A stretch of 64,000 nt of DNA from Trichomonas vaginalis G3 (lineage: Eukaryota; Parabasalia; Trichomonadida; Trichomonadidae). The stretch lies in NCBI RefSeq assembly GCF_026262505.1, contig NC_067206.1:38577660-38641659 (forward strand), written 5' to 3'. The position numbers and the translations under genes were made by a program. Below the pieces are notes generated by a model. That model was not told the DNA's origin. It saw only the letters and a list, made by a program, of their open reading frames with translations, and made no database searches. The stretch's first letter is position 1, and each line of letters opens with the position of its first letter. This document shows positions 37,866-45,763 of this stretch, one piece after another.

Positions 37866-38150
37866 AAGGTTAGATCTAACCTGTTTTCTACCCTCATTTC
37901 TACCCCATATGTCCTTACTGAAAAAAGTATGTGTTCCATATGTCATTTTACTCAGAATTTTACTCAGAATTCAAGAGTTTTGTGTGTTTTCTACGATGGT
38001 AGAAAAGAGGTTAGAAATGAGGTTAGATCTAACCATCTACCCTAAAATATATTTTTATTGAATTCAGCAACAAAATTCAAGAGTTTTGTGTGTTTTCTAC
38101 GATGGTAGAAAAGAGGTTAGAAATGAGGTTAGATCTAACCATCTACCCTA
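37859..38150. repeat. Palindromic repeats closing the island and opening the next block
   Basis: One right-type copy (37859-37904) is followed by two left-type copies (37999-38042 and 38102-38149). The 37808-37858 sequence just before resembles the inner TIR (44990-45038), and 37905-37980 repeats the CATATGTCCTTACTG block of 33668-33735. No gene in 37866-38160. Confidence 0.8.
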
Positions 38151-38164
38151 AAATATATTTTTCA

Positions 38165-38315
38165 ATACTTTTTCAGCACTTTTCCGTAGTTGTATATGAA
38201 AGACAATTCGGGATGAAATTTCTTCATCTGATATAGTCCTACCGGCATTTGTAAAGATATAGTCTAACGGTTTTGTATCTGTTACATTTGTTCTTTGTTT
38301 TTCAACCTGAAGCAT
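38165..38315 (-). pseudogene. Fragment related to the 42498-43340 gene
   Basis: Encodes MLQVEKQRTNVTDTKPLDYI followed by FTNAGRTISDEEIS. This matches the N-terminus of the 42498 gene (MLPIEKENSRVATTKPLDEL, FTNVGQ). It is a partial second copy of that family lying beside the palindromes. Confidence 0.55.
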
Positions 38316-38352
38316 TTAATATATGTAAAAATATACTGTTTTAAAAAATGTT

Positions 38353-38937
38353 TTAAAATGGTATGCCATATAGCTTCTTGAATTTGTTAAGATATAGTCT
38401 AACGTATTTTCCATCTGCATCTCTAGCGTTTACATAAGCATAGCCTTCCTTAGTAAAACATACTTGTAATTTCCTATAGTTTACGCCGGTATAAAAGTAG
38501 AAAGAGTCTTGTTCTTCGCTATAGTAGTAAAACTCAAGCGTATGCTTGCCATAGTCTGTAATTTCAATTGTTTCATCTTCTAGTTCGTCGACAAATTCGA
38601 ATACAATATCTCGAAATTTGCTTTTGTTCTTATTGTTTTCAGAACGAGTGACCCAACGCAAGTTCTCAAGTCTATTGTCGTTTCTTATACGGTTTATATG
38701 GTCTACAAAAGGTAAATTGTTAGGATTCGGTATAAAATGAGTTGCAATGACAACATGTTTAAAATAGTGTTTTCCACCCATCTTCATAGTAGTATATCCG
38801 TTATTTCGCTCCCATTCGCTTAAAACTCTTTTTGTCTCTTTGTTTCTGACTTCAAATGACTCACAACAGTGAATTTCATATTTCTCATCTAACAAACAAG
38901 TTTTCCAACGGTCTGTTCCAACAAACTCAGCGTACAT
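38353..38937 (-). CDS. HNH endonuclease (NUMOD4-like plus C-terminal module), 194 aa
   Basis: NUMOD4-like start (WKTCLLDEKYEIHCCESFEV, RNKETKRVLSEW). The HNH core follows at about residues 55-100: FKHVVIATHFIPNP, VDHINRIRNDNRLENLRWVT, with the H-x(n)-D-H-I-N and N-L-R-W landmarks. From about 120 onward comes the accessory module IEITDYGKHTLEFYYYSEEQ to VRLYLNKFKKLYG. It is homologous to the broken gene at 14299-14813, and the final module also to the TIR gene at 2411-2737. Predicted site-specific DNA cutting; such genes spread by homing. Upstream lies an A-tract/T-tract promoter-like palindrome. The frame looks whole. Confidence 0.75.
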   Translation of the reverse strand: MYAEFVGTDRWKTCLLDEKYEIHCCESFEVRNKETKRVLSEWERNNGYTTMKMGGKHYFKHVVIATHFIPNPNNLPFVDHINRIRNDNRLENLRWVTRSENNKNKSKFRDIVFEFVDELEDETIEITDYGKHTLEFYYYSEEQDSFYFYTGVNYRKLQVCFTKEGYAYVNARDADGKYVRLYLNKFKKLYGIPF

Positions 38938-39091
38938 TTCAAATAAAATAAAAAAATATATTTTTTAAAATAAATGTTTTAAAATGGTATGCCATTTCAT
39001 ATTTCTCATCTAACTCTGCTTTTATTCTAGCAGATTTTCTATCCATTCTATACGGGGGCATTTTTATAAAAATAAAAAAATATTTTTTTCT

Positions 39092-39619
39092 TTACTTAAC
39101 ATAACCACCTGCTACCAGAAGTCTTTGACGCCAACCCATACCAGCTAATGAAGGTTGACTTGGTTTAGTATTGAAACTAAACTTTGGTTTTGGTTTATCT
39201 TCAGTTTTTGGTTTTTCTTCTTCTATCGGTTTTTCGTCACTTTTCGGTTCCTCTGACTTTACCTCACTTGCAGGTATGGTTGTGTCGTCAACCTCTTCGT
39301 AAATATCATATGCCATCTGTTTCTGTTTTCCTTTCAACTTTTTGTGTTTGTTGTAAAGTTTAGAATATTTTGACTCTAAGTCAATGAGATGTTCTATAAT
39401 GAACTGTTGGTCAGTGAAATAAACTTTTCCATCTGTTGTCTCTTTAGTTCCTTCAGACTTCAATATTTTATTTGTGAGAGTCTGTTTCTTTTTTGAGATA
39501 CTTGCCGTTCCATTTCTATGAAAAGTGACTTTGTAGTTAGGGTTTGTATTTCCAGACCTGGCACTTTCTATTATTGAATTTTTTTCTTCATCTGTAAGTT
39601 CTTTGACAGGTTTTGACAA
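39092..39619 (-). CDS. Element protein with shared N-terminal module, 175 aa
   Basis: The N-terminal ELTDEEKNSIIESARSGNTN, PNYKVTFHRNGTASISKKK is the module of 16044-16475. A helix-rich middle follows (IIEHLIDLESKYSKLYNKHK), then a Glu/Pro/Lys linker (EEPKSDEKPIEEEKPKTEDK) and a C-terminal SLAGMGWRQRLLVAGGYVK. Its 5' boundary is uncertain. The mix of a small folded head, coiled coil and charged linker would fit a scaffold or tegument-like protein. It heads a minus-strand cluster of small genes. Confidence 0.5.
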   Translation of the reverse strand: MSKPVKELTDEEKNSIIESARSGNTNPNYKVTFHRNGTASISKKKQTLTNKILKSEGTKETTDGKVYFTDQQFIIEHLIDLESKYSKLYNKHKKLKGKQKQMAYDIYEEVDDTTIPASEVKSEEPKSDEKPIEEEKPKTEDKPKPKFSFNTKPSQPSLAGMGWRQRLLVAGGYVK

Positions 39620-39696
39620 TGGTTCTGAACTTTTTTGTTTGTGGTGTCAAATCTACCGTTTCAACTTCTTCGGTCATTTCATCTCAGTAAAAAATT

Positions 39697-39852
39697 TTAG
39701 TTTGGTTTGTTTTCAACTGGTTGTTTAGGTTTTTTAAGTCGGTCTAAAACTTCTTGAGGTATAGGGAGGACTTGACAAACACGTGGTGGTTTAACTGCTG
39801 GAAGTCGACAAATCCATCTTGAACCCATTTGTCTCAATGCTGTATTGTTCAT
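39697..39852 (-). CDS. Small element protein, 51 aa
   Basis: MNNTALRQMGSRWICRLPAV, then KPPRVCQVLPIPQEVLDRLK and a Lys/Pro end. It is short but has a good leader: the ATTTCATCTCAGTAAAAAA sequence just upstream is repeated almost exactly at about 39677-39700, before the neighbouring gene on the same strand. No family recognised. Confidence 0.4.
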   Translation of the reverse strand: MNNTALRQMGSRWICRLPAVKPPRVCQVLPIPQEVLDRLKKPKQPVENKPN

Positions 39853-39871
39853 TTCATCTCAGTAAAAAAAT

Positions 39872-40273
39872 TTACATTCCCCACGTTTGAGGTGGTTGAG
39901 GTTGGTTGTTGTTTACCCACTGTTGTGCATGGTTATATCCTCTGTTAAAGAATCTTTCACCTTGGTCCATATAGTGTCCTGCTTGGTTATAGTAGTCATT
40001 TGCTTTGTTATAGTAGTTTCCTGCTTGTCTTCCTACATTGTCCATCCATCCTTGAACTTTTCCTCTTGTTTCAGGATTTGGAATAAGATTTGCTGCATCT
40101 CGTGCTACCTCCCAACCTTTCTGTACAGTTTGTATAATAGGTTGTGCTTTCTCTTTCAGTATACCTAATGTACTCAAAATCTTCCTTCCAATTCCAAATG
40201 CACCTCTGGCTAGTGTTCCCACTGCGGGCAAAAATCTAGATGCAACTCCTGCTAATGCGCCAAATAAACCCAT
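39872..40273 (-). CDS. Candidate membrane-active minor virion protein, 133 aa
   Basis: The N-terminal 30 residues (MGLFGALAGVASRFLPAVGT LARGAFGIG) are small, hydrophobic and amphipathic, like membrane-lytic leaders of minor capsid proteins such as adenovirus pVI. A helix (AQPIIQTVQKGWEVARDAAN) and a Tyr/Asn/Gln-rich repetitive end (NYYNKANDYYNQAGHYMDQG) follow. Positionally and in composition it resembles 2883-3410 of element 1. It is divergent from the integrase with a 17-bp spacer. Role inferred; open frame. Confidence 0.5.
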   Translation of the reverse strand: MGLFGALAGVASRFLPAVGTLARGAFGIGRKILSTLGILKEKAQPIIQTVQKGWEVARDAANLIPNPETRGKVQGWMDNVGRQAGNYYNKANDYYNQAGHYMDQGERFFNRGYNHAQQWVNNNQPQPPQTWGM

Positions 40274-40290
40274 TTCTTATGGGTTAAAAA
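40274..40290. promoter_or_regulatory. Tight divergent promoter (element 2)
   Basis: 17 bp, TTCTTATGGGTTAAAAA-like, between ATGs at 40273 (minus) and 40291 (plus). Same spacing class as 4517-4532, 7427-7443, 28998-29015 and 42480-42497. Confidence 0.45.
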
Positions 40291-41247
40291 ATGACGAATC
40301 CAAACAAGGACCCCTATGTTTCTAAAGCAACAAAAAAAGCACTCATGATAAAAATCTTTAGTTCAACACCAAATGCTTGGTTTATGGATATCTTGGAAAA
40401 CATTCCGAGGTATAGAGAAGACGGACCACCATACTGGCTAATATTTGTCGGTCAAAACACAAGATACTGTGAAGCCATACCATTACAGTCCAAAAATATT
40501 TTAGATATCTTAGCAGCTTTGACAATATTCGTTGACAAATACCATCCAACAAAACTAACATCTGACTGTGAAAGTTCTTTCAAATCAGACGATATTAAAA
40601 ACTATCTGCGTTCAAAAAATGTAAACCAATATTTCATTGTCGACCAAAACCATTCTGCTCTTGGTGTCATTGACAGTTGTATAAAATCTTAAGAGACTTA
40701 ATCAACCACAAGGTGGTGAAGTAGATGAAATGTCATATGACGACAAATATAGACATTTCTCCATGGCAAAGATGAGACAAGTTTTAAATATTTACAATAA
40801 CCGTAAACAAAAAGGTTTGGGAAACCACTCCCCGAAGAAATGAAAAACAACCCCGACTTAGAGAAAGACTATATATTTAATAGTTTAGTCAAAAGAGACA
40901 AACAAGAAAGAATGCCAGGCTTCAAACTTAAGAAAGGTGACAAAGTAAAAATAGAAATACCTAAACGCGACCCATATGAAAATACTATTGACTATGACAA
41001 CAATGGGAACTCGACAGGTACTCACATTCGTGTTCGTAAAAATAGAAGAAAGTATACAAGAGAATATTATGAAGTTTTAGGCAAACATGGCAAAATGTAC
41101 ACACTGCAAGCAGAAGATAAACGACTATTGTCAGACCTCGTTTTCAAACTTGTCAAAGTTCAAGGTGGTATACTTTCAAAGACAGTTCCTAACAAATATA
41201 AGACAACTCCTGACGAATATGCTAAAGAAGTTGAAAATGACGACTAA
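40291..41247 (+). pseudogene. Retroviral-type (rve) integrase, broken
   Basis: The first part encodes an RNase H-fold integrase core: AWFMDILENIPRY carries the first Asp, KLTSDCESSFKSDDI the second, and the region FIVDQNHSALGVID corresponds to the segment leading to the third acidic position. The second part (KLKKGDKVKIEIPKRD, YEVLGKHGKMYTLQAEDKRL) is the beta-barrel C-terminal domain typical of Polinton integrases. This enzyme would join element ends to host DNA and make the short target duplications. It is the only integrase in the window. Broken. Confidence 0.75.
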
Positions 41248-41253
41248 GCATTT

Positions 41254-42240
41254 CTATACCATGCGTAAAACTGTCATGTAAGGTGGCATGTAGTCTTTAC
41301 TTTGTCCCGTTGTTTGCGTATATCCTGAAACGCGATGTGTATGGCTTCCTCCTACCTCAGTGTTACTCCAGTAACAATTTATAGCAAACTTAACGTCCTC
41401 TTTAACATCATATCCTTTACCTTTTGTCATTCCTGACCAATCCCAAAATCTATGACTATGCAAACCTGCTTCAGATGTAGTTAAACTTACGTAGTGACTG
41501 TGCGCAGGTAAATTTGCACCTGAAATCGTTTTACTTCCACCTGTTTCCTTTGAAGAGTTTGCACAATACAAAAACCTGTCGACTATTTGAGTCCAAGTTC
41601 CAAAACCAAGTACTACTTCTGGTCTGGTAGAGTTCATTGACGTGTAAATAGAACCTATAGGATATACTGTTTGAAGTATTTCTGTCTTTAACGTTTGAAG
41701 CTCTGTTTTGTCAGCTTTTTTATCATATAAATCTTGAGCAGTGAATTTAACTTTGTTTTCATCCTCCATGACATAGACATTTCTACATCTAATGTATCTC
41801 ATCGTTGTTATGTCTTCATCCGATGTTAAACCTTGTGGAAAGTTAGGAGGTTTCCAATTTAATACATCCCCACCAGTTTCTTCAACCGTTCCTTCAATAT
41901 TTTCTATACCAACAGTTGCGAAGAAATCGTGTGTATGTCCAACGTCACTTTTCCTGTTTAAGGTTTCTTGTAAGTTTGTAATATTTGCAATGGTATGTGT
42001 ATGAGTCTTTTTAGAATATTCTTTGTCAGCTCTTGTCACTTCACTTGACATTTTATTGTCAACATATGTTTTATCCGCTTTGTCATCTAACATTGCTGGT
42101 AGTTCATCTACGTCATAGATGTTATGTGTATGATGTTTTTGTGGGTATGTTCTATCTGTCCATGCGAGAATATAGTCTCTTGTTGCATCTACATACTCTT
42201 TGTCAGCTTTGTTGTCAATATCTGCTTTCAAAAAGTTCAT
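41254..42240 (-). CDS. Tail-collar/fibre-like protein, 328 aa
   Basis: The N-terminal half has fibre repeats (KADIDNKADKEYVDATRDYI; LDDKADKTYVDN; RKSDVGHTHDFF). The C-terminal half is a phage tail-collar type domain: VYPIGSIYTSMNSTRPEVVL then GFGTWTQIVDRFLYCAN, and histidine pairs in LPAHSHY, AGLHSHRF and GGSHTHRVSG, ending MPPYMTVLRMV. P-I/V-G-S-I-Y and W-x-x-I/V-x-D-R-F are strong marks of the collar/short-tail-fibre family, where H-x-H groups bind metal in the trimer. A receptor-binding spike is the likely role. The frame looks whole. Its repeats resemble those at 9440-9750 in element 1. Confidence 0.8.
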   Translation of the reverse strand: MNFLKADIDNKADKEYVDATRDYILAWTDRTYPQKHHTHNIYDVDELPAMLDDKADKTYVDNKMSSEVTRADKEYSKKTHTHTIANITNLQETLNRKSDVGHTHDFFATVGIENIEGTVEETGGDVLNWKPPNFPQGLTSDEDITTMRYIRCRNVYVMEDENKVKFTAQDLYDKKADKTELQTLKTEILQTVYPIGSIYTSMNSTRPEVVLGFGTWTQIVDRFLYCANSSKETGGSKTISGANLPAHSHYVSLTTSEAGLHSHRFWDWSGMTKGKGYDVKEDVKFAINCYWSNTEVGGSHTHRVSGYTQTTGQSKDYMPPYMTVLRMV

Positions 42241-42479
42241 CTATAGGTTTTCTCGTTTAAAGTTCTTTTTGTTGGATTTATACAAACAGTATGGTTCTTA
42301 CTGTCTTGAAACAGAAAACTCATCTGTCATTGGTTTATCGTCAGTTTTAAGTTTCCTTCTTTCAATGACTCAGATATCTTAGAATAGTTTGAAAAGTTTG
42401 TTGTGTTCTTATTTAGAGCTTGCAAAATGAGTTGTCGGTTGTGTTGTATTTCTCTCATAGACGCTGTTTCTTTCGACAT
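42241..42479 (-). pseudogene. Small element gene, broken
   Basis: Starts MSKETASMREIQHNRQLILQ and includes LNKNTTNFSNYSKISESLKE. It lies between the collar gene and the 42480-42497 divergent promoter. It could be a chaperone or adaptor of the fibre by position, which is only a guess. Broken. Confidence 0.35.
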
Positions 42480-42497
42480 TTTTATTCTAGATAAAAT
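42480..42497. promoter_or_regulatory. Tight divergent promoter (element 2)
   Basis: 18 bp with TTTTATTCTAGATAAAAT between ATGs at 42479 and 42498; closest match to 28998-29015. Confidence 0.55.
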
Positions 42498-43340
42498 ATG
42501 CTTCCAATAGAAAAAGAAAATTCAAGAGTTGCTACAACTAAACCATTAGATGAACTTTTTACTAATGTCGGTCAAAAGTTTGAGACAGAGACCGTAAAGC
42601 ATGAAGGCTATCGTTTTGACTACCCATTAAGATGGCTAAGAGACCCATCTGTCACAAAAGCTATTGGCTTTCGTAGAATGAAGTTTGTGTCTGTAGAAGA
42701 TAAAAGTTTTCCATTTATTGTAAGGTTTCATATAGATTATATATCTGAAGGGAAACGAAAAATGTGGGAAGAAATTGAGCTAATACAAGTTGACCTTTCA
42801 TCTTCTCTACAGACTGCGTTAAAAAATATAGAAGATAAAATAAATTCATGTTATGCAAATATGCTGATGAATATGCAATACCGAGAGCACACTTTATGTG
42901 AGAATTGTATATGACAAACAAAATTCACAAGTGTCATTTCAAATCTACGAAGACAATCCAAAGAAAGACGAACATATATACAGAATTCACTGCAATGTCA
43001 TGGTATTATTTGCAAAGAATGTTAAATCAGAAAGTCGAACTTCCTTTAGCAAATATTTACAGTCGATATGCAAGAGATGAACCATATTTATTTAAAGATG
43101 TTTCGACCCAGCTGCTATTATAGTTCATGCTTCATTTTCTGGTGCACAAAACTCTTTTTTATGCTTGGCAAATGACTTTTACGAAAAACCTACAAAGCTA
43201 TATGAACCACCAAGTGGAAGTATTTCAGACTTTCAAGTATGTTTACAACAGATGGAAGAAAGAGAATAGTTCCATTATACATGCGTTTTACTTAGAACTT
43301 AGTTTCATATACAACTACTATCGAACGGTAAAAATATAAT
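42498..43340 (+). pseudogene. Conserved element protein shared with element 1, broken
   Basis: Starts MLPIEKENSRVATTKPLDEL and has YRFDYPLRWLRDPSVTKAIG, FIVRFHIDYISEGKRKMWEE and LSSSLQTALKNIEDKINS. The same layout appears in 14878-15709 of element 1, and an N-terminal fragment recurs at 38165-38315. A strand-rich virion protein is plausible. Broken in several places. Confidence 0.5.
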
Positions 43341-43342
43341 TT

Positions 43343-43586
43343 TTAATACGGTTGAGGTGTTGGATTTGGTTGCCAACTAGACTGTGGTGCAGGTTCAGGC
43401 TGTTGTATAACAGGAGCTTGTTCTTCTGGTTCAGGGTCTTTAGGTATAATACCAACAAACTGACCTACTCTTTTACCAATTTTTTGACTCCGTTCCAAAT
43501 TCCTCTTCCTACGGTTTTTATTCCATTCCATATACCTCTTCCAACATTTCGAAAGAAGTTTCCTATCTTACTGAAGAAACCCATTT
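43343..43586 (-). pseudogene. Amphipathic, possibly membrane-active small gene, broken
   Basis: The 5' part encodes MGFFSKIGNFFRNVGRGIWN with a second GRGIWNGVKK unit, a Gly/Trp/Lys amphipathic pattern like membrane-inserting viral leaders. The 3' part is Pro/Gln-rich (EEQAPVIQQPEPAPQSSWQP). Comparable to 39872-40273 in its N-terminal MG-F/L-F start. Broken. Confidence 0.45.
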
Positions 43587-43602
43587 TACTATATGTAAAA
43601 AT

Positions 43603-43965
43603 CTAATGTCCGCCTAGTCTCTTACGTTTCCTGTTGAGTTCCATAGCATTCTTTAACTGGAGCTCATACATTCTGTTTCTCCTCTGGTAGAAAACATATT
43701 CTGGGTCAACTCCTGTGTTCGCGTCATCTGCATAAAGTTGTTTATATCCCACTTCGGGGTTTGTATAAAACTCTTTCCATCTCATATTTGCATACCATGG
43801 TGGCAAACCTAACGCAGCGTCATTTGACATGGCAGTTTGCATTTGTACATCTGTTGGCACTTGACCATAGTTTGCCATTGCAGTTTGTATTCTAACTTCA
43901 TTTGGAATATTCTCTGGGTTTGGTTGTCCAGGTTGCTGTGCATTCGCTAAGTTCTGTGCGTCCAT
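43603..43965 (-). CDS. Unknown element protein with repeated IQTAM motif, 120 aa
   Basis: MDAQNLANAQQPGQPNPENI, then two copies of a V-x-(I/M)-QTAM-(A/S)-N unit (VRIQTAMANYGQ; VQMQTAMSNDAA), LGLPPWYANMRWKEFYTNPE and a basic end (LNRKRKRLGGH). An Asn/Gln/Pro-rich head and a basic tail suggest a small virion core protein. Open frame; no family recognised. Confidence 0.5.
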   Translation of the reverse strand: MDAQNLANAQQPGQPNPENIPNEVRIQTAMANYGQVPTDVQMQTAMSNDAALGLPPWYANMRWKEFYTNPEVGYKQLYADDANTGVDPEYVFYQRRNRMYELQLKNAMELNRKRKRLGGH

Positions 43966-43991
43966 TTAATATTAGATAAAAATATCTCTTA

Positions 43992-44119
43992 CGAGTACAT
44001 ATACTGAACATTTGCAGGCATTGGTTCATCTTCATATTCTCTGTACTTTTCTGCCACGTCAAATAAATAAATGACACAATGGAAAAACCTAAAACAAGTA
44101 GTCCTATTTCAAACCACAT
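43992..44119 (-). pseudogene. Short single-pass membrane protein gene, broken
   Basis: MWFEIGLLVLGFSIVSFIYL is a strong N-terminal membrane segment, followed by a short charged tail region (EKYREYEDEPMPANVQYMY). Starts close to the end of the methylase gene on the same strand. Broken. Confidence 0.4.
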
Positions 44120-44919
44120 TTACTTACTAGTAAAATTTCTTTGTTATGACACTTTCTCCAGTTTATAGGACCTCTCTCATATTCTATCTTATCGTATCTA
44201 AACTCATAGTCATGTATGTCCTCTAACCATCTCATGACACTTTCCAAACCACTTTTATCGGATGTAAAGTAAAAGCATGGATGGTTATGTAAAACGTCTA
44301 AAGTTTCTAAAGAGTCTCTCAAAGTCCAGTCTACTTGGTATTGAAAATCCCATGTGTTATAGAACGGCGGGTCTACTATAAAGAAAACATTTTCCTTGTC
44401 TTTATATTTTCATACAAATCTGTCCAATGACATCTCACAAACTCTATACCCTCAATATATTTTTCTATGTCCTCTTTGAAAACATTTGTATAGTTAAGAT
44501 ATAAAACTTTTGACATAAGTGTTTCAATGTCATGAACTCTTATAGCACCACTATATAATAGTCTAGCAGATATACTATCCCAGTCTATATATTCTGCTTT
44601 TTTCAAAACCTCTCTGACAGTATTTTTCTTATCTAATGGTATACGTTCCATCTTACCTATAGGTATCTTTCTTTCAACTCACTCAATATTTTGTTTGTGT
44701 CTGGTATATGTTTGAGACGGTTCATATAGTTGTCGAAGTCATTGCATATAATCTTTGAGTCTGGGAATATTGTATGGCACAGATGGGATATATAGAAACT
44801 TCCACCGAACAAATCTACAAATGTTAGACCATTCGGTAGTTTCTTAAGTTCTCTCAATATAATATCTTTACATTACTCTTATTTCCAAAGAACGGTAACG
44901 GAGGTTTTGTAAAATTCAT
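44104..44919 (-). pseudogene. Dam-type (D12 class) N6-adenine DNA methylase, broken
   Basis: Landmarks in order on the minus strand: PPLPFFGNK near the start (the family's K-x-x-G-G/N-K opening), LTFVDLFGGSF (motif I, the AdoMet-binding F-x-x-x-F-G-G-S), and FIVDPPFYNTW (motif IV, D-P-P-Y/F catalytic loop). The helix-rich section between (YIDWDSISARLLYSGAIRVH) resembles the target-recognition insert of this class. It would have methylated adenine in a short DNA site, perhaps to mark element DNA. This gene is uncommon in Polintons. Broken. Confidence 0.75.
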
Positions 44920-44955
44920 TTATATATAATAAAAAAATGTTTTTTACCCGAAAAG

Positions 44956-45763
44956 TGACAGATGTTTATTGTGACTTCTTCGTAAAGACTTTGTTGAGAT
45001 TTCTTCGTAAATGAGTGTAAATGACCCAAAAATATATTTTAGGGTAGAAGGTTAGATATAACCTCTTTTCTAACCTCTTTTCTACCCTCTTGAATTTTCA
45101 TGAATTTCTTCGTAAAGACTTTGTCAAGACTTCTTCATCTAATTTCTCATGAACTTTCTTGTCTATGTTTTGTTGAGATTTCATCGTAAAGACTTTGTTG
45201 AGATTTCTTCGTAAATGACCCTAGTAGTATATTTTTGGTGTAAATTTCATGAAAATTCAAGAGGGTAGAAAAGAGGTTAGAAAAGAGGTTATATCTAACC
45301 TTCTACCCTAAACATTATTTTTGTCTGATTTTACGAAGAAGTCTTGACAAAACATTTACGAAGAAGTCTTGACAAAACATTTACGAAGAAGTCTTGACAA
45401 AACATTTACGAAGAAGTCTTGACAAAACATTTACGAAGAAGTCTTGACAAATTCAAGAGGGTAGAAAAGAGGTTAGAAAAGAGGTTTATATCTAACCTTC
45501 TACCCTAAACATTATTTTTGTCTGATTTTACGATGAAGTTTTGACAAAGTCTTTACGATGAAGTTTTGACAAAGTCTTTACGATGAAATCTTGACAAAGT
45601 CTTTACGATGAAATCTTGACAAAGTCTTTACGATGAAATCTTGACAAAACATGAAAAACATATATAATTTGTGAAAAGCTCCTGGAAGACCCGTATATAA
45701 GAACTTCATTTCTCCTAAACATCTTCAGGGCTAGAAGGCACGAAGTGCCTGGAAGCCCCACTA

